Shown here: piece after piece, positions 46,955-55,673 of the stretch
How positions within the stretch are numbered: the stretch's first letter is position 1
Layout: every line of letters begins with the position of its first letter
Made by a program: the position numbers and the translations under genes
Notes under the pieces: generated by a model
Databases searched by the model: none
What the model was told of the DNA's origin: nothing
What the model saw: only the letters and a program-made list of their open reading frames with translations
Assembly (NCBI GenBank): GCA_965228785.1
Contig: CBDDIF010000002.1
Span: 2,294,001 to 2,358,000 of the forward strand
Reading direction: 5' to 3'
From: Hoeflea_A sp965228785
GTDB lineage: Bacteria > Pseudomonadota > Alphaproteobacteria > Rhizobiales > Rhizobiaceae
DNA: 64,000 nucleotides

Positions 46955-47481
46955 GGCGGGACTAAACAGCGCTGGCCCAAGGATCACAAGAGCCGCATGC
47001 TCAATTCGAAGGATTCGCAGGAAAAAGACAGTGTTTTCGCAAGGTTCTCGTCAAGCGCCACAATGAGATTTCGGCAAGGATGGCACAAACCAATCTTCCG
47101 AGAGTGCCATCATGCAGTCCACCGATATCCGTCTCCTGCACTATCCTGCTTCGAAGTACCAAGTTCGAGAGTACGTTATGGCGAGGCCAATTGACCCTAA
47201 ACGGCCGTCAGAAAAGAGCTTATCGCCGGATCGCGTTCGTTCTGCAGCACTGCTTGCGTCGGGTTTGCGCCGGGGTTTGTTTGCAACAGTTATGTCACCC
47301 TTCACGCGGTAGAGCTGTTCCGCCCACTGGCTTACTAACCGGCGCAGACACTCACTATTTGACCTTGCAATCGCGGACTTTTTTGCACTGCACAGGCTGA
47401 ATCCGCATATCGGGACTGGCCTTTTTAAATCGATTAGATTATGAGAAGGCCAAATTCGGTTCCAAGCGAGCTTTTGGCCCC
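46955..47481. other. Intergenic region upstream of zwf
   Basis: About 530 bases between the regulator/hydrolase gene and zwf, which are divergent. Small open frames here (for example 47112-47312, 66 residues) lack a ribosome-binding site and any family resemblance and are rejected. The PhaR-like site at 47384 lies inside. The zwf promoter itself was not resolved. Confidence 0.5.
47379..47395 (+). promoter_or_regulatory. PhaR-like site upstream of zwf
   Basis: TTTTTTGCACTGCACA (47379-47394), identical over 16 bases to the phasin operator at 6389-6404, and located 87-103 bases before the zwf ATG. It supports shared control of carbon storage and Entner-Doudoroff flux. Confidence 0.6.
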
Positions 47482-48957
47482 ATGACCAGCCAGACCATTC
47501 CCGTCGACCCGTTCGATTTCGTTGTATTCGGCGGAACCGGCGACCTTTCCGAACGCAAACTGCTGCCGGCCCTCTACCACCGTCAGATCTCCGGGCAGTT
47601 GACCGAACCAACGCGCATCATCGGAGCGTCGCGCGCTGATCTGGATGATGCCGGGTTCCGAGGATTCGCTGGCGATGCACTCAAGCGCCACCTTACCGAG
47701 GACGATTATGACGACGAGCAGATCGAGCGGTTTCTCGCCCGGCTGTTCTACGTCTCCGTCGACGCCACGTCGGATCGCGGCTGGGAGGATCTGGCCCGCA
47801 CGCTGGCGGAAAGCAGCGCTGAGATTCGCGCCTTTTACCTGGCCGTCGGACCTTCAATCTTTGGCGATATCTGCGAACGTATCGGGCAGAACGGGTTGAT
47901 CAACGATCACACACGCATAGTCGTCGAAAAGCCGATCGGCCGCGATCTGGCATCGGCCAAGGCGCTCAACGACACCATCGGTCACACTTTTTCCGAAGAT
48001 CAGATCTTCCGCATCGACCACTATCTCGGCAAGGAGACGGTGCAGAACCTGATGGCGCTGCGCTTTGCCAATGCGCTCTACGAGCCGCTGTGGAACTCCG
48101 CCCATATCGATCACATCCAGATCACAGTCGCCGAGGCTGTCGGTCTCGAGGGCCGGACGGGCTACTACGACCGAGCCGGGGCGCTGCGCGACATGGTGCA
48201 GAACCATATGCTCCAGCTCCTGTGCCTGGTGGCCATGGAGGCGCCGCCTTCGGCGGAAGCGGAGTCAGTGCGTGACGAGAAGCTCAAGGTGCTGCGGGCG
48301 CTGGCGCCCATCGACAGCACCAATGCAGCGCAGGTGACCGTGCGGGGCCAGTACCGGGCGGGTGCATCGAAAGGCGGCGCCGTCGATGGCTATCTGGAAG
48401 AACTCGGCAATGAGGACTCCAATACCGAGACCTTCGTGGCCATCAAGGCGGAAATCGAGAACTGGCGCTGGGCCGGCGTGCCGTTCTACCTGAGAACCGG
48501 CAAGCGCATGACCGACCGGGTGTCGGAAATCGTCATCAATTTCAAGCCGATCCCGCATTCGATCTTCGACAAGAGCGCCGGTCATGTGATCGCCAACCAG
48601 TTGGTGATCCGTCTCCAGCCGGGTGAAGGTGTCAAGCAGTGGATCATGATCAAGGATCCTGGTCCGGGCGGAATGCGGCTCCGCCACGTGCCGCTCGACA
48701 TGAGCTTCGCCGAGAGCTTCAACGTGCGCAATCCGGATGCCTATGAGCGGCTGCTGATGGACGTCATCCGTTGCAACCAGACCCTGTTCATGCGGCGCGA
48801 TGAGGTCGAAGCGGCATGGACCTGGGTCGACCCGATCCTCGCCGCTTGGGAGGAAAGCCGTCAGCCGGTTCACGGATACACCGCCGGCACGTCCGGCCCG
48901 AGCCAGGCGATTGCGCTGATCGAACGGGACGGCCGTACCTGGCACGAGAACCACTGA
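47482..48957 (+). CDS. zwf: Glucose-6-phosphate 1-dehydrogenase
   Basis: Cytoplasmic NAD(P)-dependent oxidation of glucose 6-phosphate to 6-phosphogluconolactone, the first Entner-Doudoroff/pentose-phosphate step. 491 residues, normal length. The nucleotide-binding motif is VVFGGTGDLSERKLLPALY (about 14-32); the substrate/catalytic motif is RIDHYLGKETVQN, with the base histidine following RIDHY. VEKPIGRDL precedes it, as in all family members. The ATG at 47482 is the first in frame; its ribosome-binding site is weak. It is followed 5 bases later by pgl and, after 122 bases, edd, forming the typical rhizobial operon. Confidence 0.97.
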   Translation: MTSQTIPVDPFDFVVFGGTGDLSERKLLPALYHRQISGQLTEPTRIIGASRADLDDAGFRGFAGDALKRHLTEDDYDDEQIERFLARLFYVSVDATSDRGWEDLARTLAESSAEIRAFYLAVGPSIFGDICERIGQNGLINDHTRIVVEKPIGRDLASAKALNDTIGHTFSEDQIFRIDHYLGKETVQNLMALRFANALYEPLWNSAHIDHIQITVAEAVGLEGRTGYYDRAGALRDMVQNHMLQLLCLVAMEAPPSAEAESVRDEKLKVLRALAPIDSTNAAQVTVRGQYRAGASKGGAVDGYLEELGNEDSNTETFVAIKAEIENWRWAGVPFYLRTGKRMTDRVSEIVINFKPIPHSIFDKSAGHVIANQLVIRLQPGEGVKQWIMIKDPGPGGMRLRHVPLDMSFAESFNVRNPDAYERLLMDVIRCNQTLFMRRDEVEAAWTWVDPILAAWEESRQPVHGYTAGTSGPSQAIALIERDGRTWHENH

Positions 48958-48962
48958 CCCCG

Positions 48963-49664
48963 ATGCCCGAACCACAACTGACAGAATTCGCCAACGGCGA
49001 GGAACTGGCCGAGGCCCTGGCGACGCGGGTCGCAGAGGCTCTTGGTGCAGCAGTCGAACGCGACGGCACAGCAACACTGGCTGTCTCGGGTGGATCCACA
49101 CCGCGCCGCTTCTTTCAGGTGCTGAGCCAGAAGGAAATCGCCTGGAAGCAAGTGACCGTGACACTGGTCGATGAGCGGTTCGTGCCGCCGTCGAGCGATC
49201 GCTCCAACCACCGGCTGGTTGCAACGCATCTTCTGCAGAACGCCGCTGCCTTTGCTGAATTCGTGCCGCTTTACACGACCGACCTAACACCAGAAGAAGC
49301 CGCGCAGGATGCGGCTGAGAGGCTAGCGAGGGCAAAATTGCCGCTTGATGTCGCGGTTTTGGGGATGGGGCTGGATGGTCACACGGCCTCCTGGTTCCCG
49401 CACAGCCCGCAGTTGTTGGCAGTCACCGATCCGAACGGCGCGCAAACAGTGCTTTCGGCGGAAGCACCGGGGGCCGGCGAAACCCGGCTGACCTTGACGC
49501 TTCCGGTGGTGGCGCAAGCGGCACTTTGTGTGCTGCATCTTGAAGGAAATGACAAAAAGCGCGTGTATGAAGAGGCCATGAGGCCCGGCCCGGCAGAACA
49601 ATTGCCGGTGCGCGCCATACTGAGGAAGACCGAGAACCCGCTGCAGGTCACCTGGGCGCCCTGA
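48963..49664 (+). CDS. pgl: 6-Phosphogluconolactonase
   Basis: Hydrolyses 6-phosphogluconolactone to 6-phosphogluconate. 233 residues (DevB type). The phosphate-binding motif AVSGGSTPRRFF (about 40-51) and the LGMGLDGHTASWFP motif (about 134-147) are intact; the latter carries the aspartate and histidine associated with catalysis. VTVTLVDERFVP is also family-typical. The ATG at 48963 is preferred over a longer frame that runs back into zwf. It lies between zwf and edd. Confidence 0.95.
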   Translation: MPEPQLTEFANGEELAEALATRVAEALGAAVERDGTATLAVSGGSTPRRFFQVLSQKEIAWKQVTVTLVDERFVPPSSDRSNHRLVATHLLQNAAAFAEFVPLYTTDLTPEEAAQDAAERLARAKLPLDVAVLGMGLDGHTASWFPHSPQLLAVTDPNGAQTVLSAEAPGAGETRLTLTLPVVAQAALCVLHLEGNDKKRVYEEAMRPGPAEQLPVRAILRKTENPLQVTWAP

Positions 49665-49786
49665 CGGCGCACCGGATACGCAAGCGGCGCCGGACAACAA
49701 CGGCCTCGTCTTCCGTTCGAGGAAATGTCCGCAGACAAAGGATAACCCGGACAGCTGTCCGAACCCACTCGATCGGCAGGAAAAAC

Positions 49787-51607
49787 ATGACTGCACATTC
49801 GTCCATTCTCACAATCACCGACCGCATCGTCGAACGGTCGAAACCGACACGCGAAGCCTATATCGACCAGGTCAACAGCGCCGCTGAAAGCGGCCCACAC
49901 CGCGGAGTGCTGTCCTGCGGCAACCTTGCCCACGGTTTCGCTGCCTGTTCCGTTCACGACAAGGAGGCGCTCGCCGGAGATCGGGTGCCCAATCTCGGGA
50001 TCATCACCGCCTATAACGACATGCTGTCGGCGCATCAGCCGTTCGAGCGCTATCCCGATCTCATACGCGCTGCAGCTAAGGAAGCAGGCGGCGTCGCGCA
50101 GGTTGCCGGCGGCGTTCCCGCCATGTGCGACGGCGTCACCCAGGGACAGCCGGGCATGGACCTGTCCCTGTTCTCGCGCGATGTTATCGCCCTGTCTGCC
50201 GCAGTCGGCCTGTCGCACAACATGTTCGACGCGGCGGCCTTTCTCGGGGTCTGCGACAAGATCGTGCCGGGCCTGCTGATCGCGGCTCTGACCTTTGGCC
50301 ATTTGCCTGCTGTTTTCATCCCGGCCGGTCCGATGACCTCCGGCCTGCCGAACGACGAAAAGTCGCGCATCCGGCAGCTTTTCGCCGAAGGCAAGATCGG
50401 CCGCGCCGAACTGTTGGACGCTGAATCGAAATCCTATCACGGCCCCGGCACCTGCACCTTCTACGGCACCGCCAACTCAAATCAGATGCTGATGGAGATC
50501 ATGGGCTTCCACACGCCCGGCGCCTCCTTCATCAACCCTGGCACACCCCTGCGTGATGCCCTGACGAAGGAAGCCGCAAAACGGGCGCTGGCCATCACAG
50601 CCCTCGGCAACGAATTCACTCCGGCCGGGGTGATGTTCGACGAGCGCAGTGTCGTCAACGGTATTGTCGGCCTGCACGCCACAGGCGGCTCGACCAACCA
50701 CACCATGCACCTGATTGCCATGGCCCACGCCGCAGGCATCCGGCTGACCTGGCAGGACATCTCCGAGCTTTCCGACATCGTTCCGTTGCTGGCGCGGGTC
50801 TATCCCAACGGTCCGGCCGATGTGAACCACTTCCACGCCGCCGGCGGCCTCGGCTTCCTGATCGCGCAATTGCTCGCCAACGGCATGCTGCATGACGACG
50901 TGCGCACCGTCTGGGGCGATGGGCTTGCGGCCTATGCGATCGATCCCAAGCTTGCCAGCGACGGTACGGTTGCGCGCGAGCCAATACCGGCCACAAGTGG
51001 CAATGCCAAAGTGCTGTCGACCTACGATGCACCGTTCCAGAAAAACGGTGGTCTCAAGATGCTCAAAGGCAATCTTGGCACCTCGGTGATCAAGATCTCG
51101 GCCGTCAAGCCTGAACATCGCATCGTCGAGGCGCCGGCAAAGATCTTTCACTCGCAGAAGGCCTTTCAGGAGGCCTTCAAGGCCGGCACCCTGGATGGCG
51201 ATTTCGTAGCGGTTGTTCGCTTCCAGGGGCCGCGCGCCAATGGCATGCCGGAACTGCACAAGCTGACGCCGCCGCTGGGCGTGCTGCAGGACCGTGGCTG
51301 TCGCGTCGCTCTGCTGACCGACGGCCGCATGTCGGGCGCTTCCGGCAAGGTACCGGCAGCAATCCATGTCACGCCCGAGGCGGTCGACAATGGTCCGATC
51401 GCACGCCTGCGCGACGGCGACATGATCCGCCTCGACGCCGATGCCGGCACCCTGTCGGTGCTGGTTGACGAGGCCGAGTTCGCCGCCCGCGAACCTGCCT
51501 CCATCGACCTCTCGGACAACGAGGTCGGTATGGGCCGCGAACTCTTTGCCAATTTCAGAGCGTTGGCAGGCCGAGCCGACACCGGCGCCAGCGTGCTCTA
51601 TCGCTAG
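49787..51607 (+). CDS. edd: Phosphogluconate dehydratase
   Basis: Entner-Doudoroff dehydratase, converting 6-phosphogluconate to 2-keto-3-deoxy-6-phosphogluconate. 606 residues, as expected for the IlvD/Edd family with a [4Fe-4S] cluster. Segments characteristic of Edd: IITAYNDMLSAHQPFERYP, GVPAMCDGVTQGQPGMDLSL with a cluster-region cysteine, GTCTFYGTANSNQM, and TDGRMSGASGKVPAAIHV near the C-terminus. The ATG at 49787 follows AGGAAAAA. No KDPG aldolase gene is in the window. It ends 6 bases before the stop of the oppositely oriented ABC ATPase gene, without an obvious terminator. Confidence 0.97.
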   Translation: MTAHSSILTITDRIVERSKPTREAYIDQVNSAAESGPHRGVLSCGNLAHGFAACSVHDKEALAGDRVPNLGIITAYNDMLSAHQPFERYPDLIRAAAKEAGGVAQVAGGVPAMCDGVTQGQPGMDLSLFSRDVIALSAAVGLSHNMFDAAAFLGVCDKIVPGLLIAALTFGHLPAVFIPAGPMTSGLPNDEKSRIRQLFAEGKIGRAELLDAESKSYHGPGTCTFYGTANSNQMLMEIMGFHTPGASFINPGTPLRDALTKEAAKRALAITALGNEFTPAGVMFDERSVVNGIVGLHATGGSTNHTMHLIAMAHAAGIRLTWQDISELSDIVPLLARVYPNGPADVNHFHAAGGLGFLIAQLLANGMLHDDVRTVWGDGLAAYAIDPKLASDGTVAREPIPATSGNAKVLSTYDAPFQKNGGLKMLKGNLGTSVIKISAVKPEHRIVEAPAKIFHSQKAFQEAFKAGTLDGDFVAVVRFQGPRANGMPELHKLTPPLGVLQDRGCRVALLTDGRMSGASGKVPAAIHVTPEAVDNGPIARLRDGDMIRLDADAGTLSVLVDEAEFAAREPASIDLSDNEVGMGRELFANFRALAGRADTGASVLYR

Positions 51608-51613
51608 CTGGTA

Positions 51614-52354
51614 TCAGTTGACGCCGGTAATCATCGAGACGATCTCGTTCTTGTCCGTGGCCGCGGTTTCGCGGACGCCGATCTGGCGACCGCGGCGCAA
51701 TACGCAGATACGATCGGAGAGACGGAACACCTGATCGAGGCTGTGGCTGATGATCAGAACTGCGATGTCACGCTCCTTGAGCGAGGCAACGATCTTCTCG
51801 ACCTTGGCGGTTTCGGCGACACCCAGTGCCGCCGTCGGTTCGTCGAGAAGAATGAGCTTCTTCGCCCAGCGGGTTGCACGCGCGATCGCCACGCCCTGGC
51901 GCTGACCGCCGGAGAGGTTGCGGATCGTTGCCTTGGCTGACGGTATCCGCACGTCCAGTTCATCGACCAGTTGCTGGGTCTCGCGCATCATTTTCTTGCG
52001 GTCGAGCAACCGCAGTGGACCGCGCACCGCCTCACGGCCCAGAAACAGGTTCATATAGACCGGCTGCTGATCGGCCAGTGCCAGGTCCTGGTAAACCACT
52101 TCAATGCCGAGTGACCGGGCCATGCTGGCATCGGCAAAACTGACATCTTCGCCTTCCAGGCGTATCGAACCGGATGTCGGCGCGTGGACCCCCGAGACGA
52201 TTTTGACCAGCGTCGACTTGCCGGCGCCGTTGTCACCAACCAGGGCGACGATCTCGCCGGCATGCAGGTCGAGCGAGAAGTCCTCGACAGCGGTGACGCC
52301 GCCAAAGGTCTTGTGCACGTTCTGCAGCTCCAGCACCGGGCTTGCCGTGGTCAT
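51614..52354 (-). CDS. Sugar-type ABC transporter ATP-binding protein (single-domain, CUT2-like)
   Basis: ATPase of 246 residues with one nucleotide-binding domain, like FrcA, rather than the fused double domain of RbsA. Walker A is GDNGAGKST (about 39-47), signature LSGGQRQGVAIARA, Walker B LILLDEPTAALG and H-loop IISHSLD. The ATG at 52354 overlaps the upstream gene's stop (ATGA), which makes the choice secure over the ATG at 52372. It powers the permease and binding protein encoded further upstream in the same operon. It ends convergently with edd. Confidence 0.93.
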   Translation of the reverse strand: MTTASPVLELQNVHKTFGGVTAVEDFSLDLHAGEIVALVGDNGAGKSTLVKIVSGVHAPTSGSIRLEGEDVSFADASMARSLGIEVVYQDLALADQQPVYMNLFLGREAVRGPLRLLDRKKMMRETQQLVDELDVRIPSAKATIRNLSGGQRQGVAIARATRWAKKLILLDEPTAALGVAETAKVEKIVASLKERDIAVLIISHSLDQVFRLSDRICVLRRGRQIGVRETAATDKNEIVSMITGVN

Positions 52355-53559
52355 GATCGCACCTGCGGCCATGGCTGTGGCGCGCCGAAAGGATCTTCGA
52401 TGCAGGCAACCTGAGGGTCGCGATCGGACACACCCGCCAGGCCCACCGTGTAGGCGCGGGTCACGAATGCCTGGCCGCGGAAGCCAAACACGACCGAGTC
52501 TCCCGGCTTGGGTTTGACCGGCCCAGAGCAGTCAATCATGCCGTAGTAGTCGATCGCCGCGGGCGGTGGAATCTCGACGCTTGCCAATGCCGCGTCCGAT
52601 GCGGTCGGCTCGCTGCCAACAACCGCCTTGACGTCATAGTCCGGAAAGACGGGATCGATATAGAGGCCGCCGCCAAAGCAATAGGCGCGGCCAGCGTGCA
52701 GGTGCGACACCTCGCTAAGATAAAGAACGGCCGGTCGTTCGGGCAGGTCTTCAAGTGCATGCAAGGGCGTGGTTCCGTGCAGGCCGTTCCCCGGTTCGCA
52801 CTGGGTGGCACCGGCATCGGCAAGGGCGTCAAGCACCACCGATGAGGTTGTCCCCGGCGCATTGATTTCGATGTCTGCACGCCCCGCCGCCGCGAGTGCT
52901 TCGGCAGCCTTGGACAGGGTCGTCAGGTTGGGCGTCGGCTTGACCGCGCGGCTTTCGGCATCGAACAGCAGTGCCGGAAAGGTTGTTATGCCGGCAAAGC
53001 GCCCGCCGGCCATCGCATCGAGCCGGTCGGCGACCGCGGTGACTTCCTCAGCGGAAAATCCTCCCTCATGGCCGCGGTAGAAGATGTCGCCCCCCGTCTG
53101 GATGCGTGCGAGCAGCGCCTGCTCGCGTCCGGCAGCTTCAGCGGCGGCCGCCGCTTCCGATGCCTTTTGATCACTGAACACCGTCCAGTAATCGGGCTCG
53201 AGATGCCGCGCGGCAGCAGCAGACTCGTGGCGCGGCACCTGGACCAGATGGCCGAGGTGACCGGTCTTCAGGCCGGCTCGGTCGCAGGCGATAGCGCAGG
53301 CCATATCGACGGCAACCGAGCGATCGATACCGCCACGCATGACAGCCTGGCAGAAACCGCTGTTGCGCCCGACCTGCTTGGTCATGGCGAAGACCTTGAG
53401 GTTGCGTTCGGCAGCGGCTGCAGCGAACGTCCTGGAATTCTCCTCGACGGCATCCAAATCGAGGACATAAGCGTTCGCAGGGATGCGCCCTTCCTGGTGC
53501 AACCGCATGGCCGCCTCGATCAATCGCGGATTTCGGCGTCTCAAAACGTCCAAAAACAA
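52351..53559 (-). CDS. YhfX-like PLP-dependent (alanine-racemase-fold) protein
   Basis: A 402-residue protein with a type-III PLP barrel. It begins MFLDVLRRRNPRLIEAA if the TTG at 53559 is used; this is preceded by AGGAGA and is the start characteristic of YhfX relatives. YVLDLDAVEENSRTF leads to VFAMTKQVGRN, where the lysine should bind PLP. INAPGTTSS and the C-terminal PGDSVVFGFRGQAFVTR resemble the D-threonine aldolase/alanine racemase-like group. Reaction unknown: possibly racemisation, or a role in amino-compound breakdown. An ABC operon with an M20 deacylase suggests it acts on the imported compound after deacylation. Confidence 0.8.
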   Translation of the reverse strand: MFLDVLRRRNPRLIEAAMRLHQEGRIPANAYVLDLDAVEENSRTFAAAAAERNLKVFAMTKQVGRNSGFCQAVMRGGIDRSVAVDMACAIACDRAGLKTGHLGHLVQVPRHESAAAARHLEPDYWTVFSDQKASEAAAAAEAAGREQALLARIQTGGDIFYRGHEGGFSAEEVTAVADRLDAMAGGRFAGITTFPALLFDAESRAVKPTPNLTTLSKAAEALAAAGRADIEINAPGTTSSVVLDALADAGATQCEPGNGLHGTTPLHALEDLPERPAVLYLSEVSHLHAGRAYCFGGGLYIDPVFPDYDVKAVVGSEPTASDAALASVEIPPPAAIDYYGMIDCSGPVKPKPGDSVVFGFRGQAFVTRAYTVGLAGVSDRDPQVACIEDPFGAPQPWPQVRS

Positions 53560-53569
53560 TCTCTTTCTC

Positions 53570-54523
53570 CTACCGACCGGTATCGCGCAGAGACAAGGCA
53601 ACAGCGATCAGGATGATCAGGCCGCGCACCATCATCTGGTCAGAAACCGAGAGGCCCATCAGGATCAGGCCGTTGTTGAGCATGCCCATCAGCAGCGAGC
53701 CGAAGAGAGCACCAATGACGGTACCGCGACCACCACTCAGGGCCGTGCCGCCGACAATCACAGCGGCGATTACTGTCATCAGGTCGCTTTCGCCCAGGGT
53801 GTATTTCGCAGCCTGCAGGCGACCGGCATAGAGCAGGCCGGCGAGCCCGGCGCAGCCGCCGCTGATCATCAGAACGGCAAGTCGGATGCGCGGCACCTTG
53901 ATGCCGGAGACTTCGGCAGCGGAGGGATTGTCGCCGGTGGCGATGACATGCGCTCCGAAGCGGCTTTCGCGATAGATCAGATGGCCGACAATGACCGCAC
54001 CCAGGGTCCACAGGATCAGAGACGGAATGCCGAACAGCGAGCCGGATCCGAAGAAGCCCGTGAAGGCATCATTGATCACGGGAATGGAGCGGAGATCCGT
54101 CATCGATCGGGCGAGCCCTGCAAACAGGCCGAGCGTCGCGAGAGTGACGAGAAAGGACGGAAGCCTCAGATAGGCGACCAGCACGCCGTTGAAACAGCCG
54201 ATCAAAAGACCAGCGCCGAGCCCGGCGATGACTCCGGCAAGCATCGGCATGTCCTGCATCACGACAGCCGCCGAGAGCGCCGATACAGCCGTGATCGAGC
54301 CGAACGAAAGATCTATTTCGCCGGCTGAAAGCACAAAGACGAACCCGATCGCCATGATCGTCGCAGGCGCTGTCTGCAACACGATGTTGGTCAGGTTGCG
54401 GGTCGTGAGAAAGCCGTCATCAGCCAGGGTGACGGCGAAGAACAGGAAGATCGCCAGAAAGCCCAGATAGACCACATACTGCTGCAGATTTAGCTGCCGC
54501 CTGATCGTATCAAGCCTGTGCAT
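53570..54523 (-). CDS. Sugar-type ABC transporter permease (RbsC/FrcC family)
   Basis: Inner-membrane permease of 317 residues with eight to ten helices. Family-typical segments are LTNIVLQTAPATIMAIGFVFVLSAGEIDLS (split here as one helix then SAGEIDLSFGS), then GALFGSLLMGMLNNGLILMG and VIVGGTALSGGRGTV, the ABC-contact loop. The ATG at 54523 is chosen; the longer frame upstream has no similarity. It is paired with the binding protein 68 bases upstream and the ATPase two genes downstream, completing a CUT2-like importer. Confidence 0.92.
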   Translation of the reverse strand: MHRLDTIRRQLNLQQYVVYLGFLAIFLFFAVTLADDGFLTTRNLTNIVLQTAPATIMAIGFVFVLSAGEIDLSFGSITAVSALSAAVVMQDMPMLAGVIAGLGAGLLIGCFNGVLVAYLRLPSFLVTLATLGLFAGLARSMTDLRSIPVINDAFTGFFGSGSLFGIPSLILWTLGAVIVGHLIYRESRFGAHVIATGDNPSAAEVSGIKVPRIRLAVLMISGGCAGLAGLLYAGRLQAAKYTLGESDLMTVIAAVIVGGTALSGGRGTVIGALFGSLLMGMLNNGLILMGLSVSDQMMVRGLIILIAVALSLRDTGR

Positions 54524-54590
54524 TGGCGCTAATCTCCCGGCATCGCTGTCATCGCGACCCGGCAATGGCCGGGCCGCTTCTGCAAGCGTA

Positions 54591-55649
54591 CTATTTCTTT
54601 GCAGCTGTGACACTGGACGGTGCTTCCCGGTGCAGAGACTGCATCCAGCCTTCCGCAACGTTGTCCGAACTGACGGTAATAGCCGGCGCCACGATGAAAG
54701 GCGGGTTCTGCTCGCCGGACAGCGCCCGGGCGCCGACAGCGGCCATTGCTCTGCCAAGCTCATAGGCCTCGTCAGCGACGATCGCGGTGACGTTGCCGCC
54801 GCGTACCATGTCGAGCGCTATAGGCTCCGACAGATCGAGCGTCACGATCTTGGTCGACTTGTTGCCGTTTGCCCGCAGGGCCGCGAGCACGCCCTCGGCC
54901 GGACCGGCCCAGGTCACGTAGATGCCGCCGATATCCGGGTTCTTCAACAGCATCGCATTGGCGATATCTTCTGCGCGGGCCGGGTCGCTGATGCCCTGCT
55001 CGGAGACAATCCTGATATCCGGATAGTCGTTCTCGATCGTGGTCTTGAAGGCATTGTCACGCTGGTTGGTGACGTAATAGTTGGCGTCATGAAAAATCCA
55101 ACCGACCGTACCCTTTCCACCCATGGAGGCGGCCAGCGCATCCGCAGCCTGTTTGCCCATCTGGAACAGGTCGTCGGTGACGATCGCCGCGTAGTCGCCG
55201 GGGTGCTGGTAGTCTTGCGGAAGGTTAGACAGGAACACCAGCTTGACGCCGGCTTCCTTGGCCTGCTTGAAGGCTGCGGCCGAGGTGACCGGATCAAGCG
55301 GTAGAGACAAGATGATGTCAGGCTCCTTGGCAAGCGCCGTTTCGATGTCACTGCGCTGCTTGGCGGCGTCGAAGCCGGCACTGGTCGTTGCAACGACCTC
55401 GATGCCAAGCCGGTTGAACTCGTCCGTCGCGCCGGCCGTCACCGCGTTGACGAAATCCGACTGGTCGTGCCACAGGAGCGCTGCTTTGTGATTGCCGGAC
55501 TTGAGCGCGTCGACCTTGTCGGCCGGCACGGTGATGGATGATGACGGGGTTGCCGTCTCGCCTTGCGGTCCGACGGTCTGGGCGTGGGCGAGGCCGCCAC
55601 TTAGCAGGGCAACGACCGCAGCCGTACCGATCAGGCTCTTCAATCTCAT
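54591..55649 (-). CDS. Periplasmic sugar-type binding protein (type-1 fold, CUT2-like)
   Basis: An exported receptor of 352 residues. The ATG at 55649 follows GGAGGAAAC. Signal peptide residues 1-23 (LIGTAAVVALLSGGLAHA). Two-lobed Peripla_BP_4 fold: KAALLWHDQSDFVNAVTAGA, DIILSLPLDPV, FLSNLPQDYQHPGDYAAIV and IGGIYVTWAGPAEGV. The ligand could be a sugar or modified amino sugar, since the family also binds autoinducer-2 and polyols; the M20 and YhfX neighbours favour an N-acylated amino compound. Confidence 0.9.
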   Translation of the reverse strand: MRLKSLIGTAAVVALLSGGLAHAQTVGPQGETATPSSSITVPADKVDALKSGNHKAALLWHDQSDFVNAVTAGATDEFNRLGIEVVATTSAGFDAAKQRSDIETALAKEPDIILSLPLDPVTSAAAFKQAKEAGVKLVFLSNLPQDYQHPGDYAAIVTDDLFQMGKQAADALAASMGGKGTVGWIFHDANYYVTNQRDNAFKTTIENDYPDIRIVSEQGISDPARAEDIANAMLLKNPDIGGIYVTWAGPAEGVLAALRANGNKSTKIVTLDLSEPIALDMVRGGNVTAIVADEAYELGRAMAAVGARALSGEQNPPFIVAPAITVSSDNVAEGWMQSLHREAPSSVTAAKK

Positions 55650-55673
55650 AGCAGTTTCCTCCATTGCTTGATG

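Noticed and set aside
47112..47312. Possible 66-residue gene upstream of zwf
   Set aside because: No ribosome-binding site and no similarity; basic composition typical of a chance frame.
50477..51367. A 296-residue minus-strand open frame within edd
   Set aside because: Antisense shadow of the conserved dehydratase gene.
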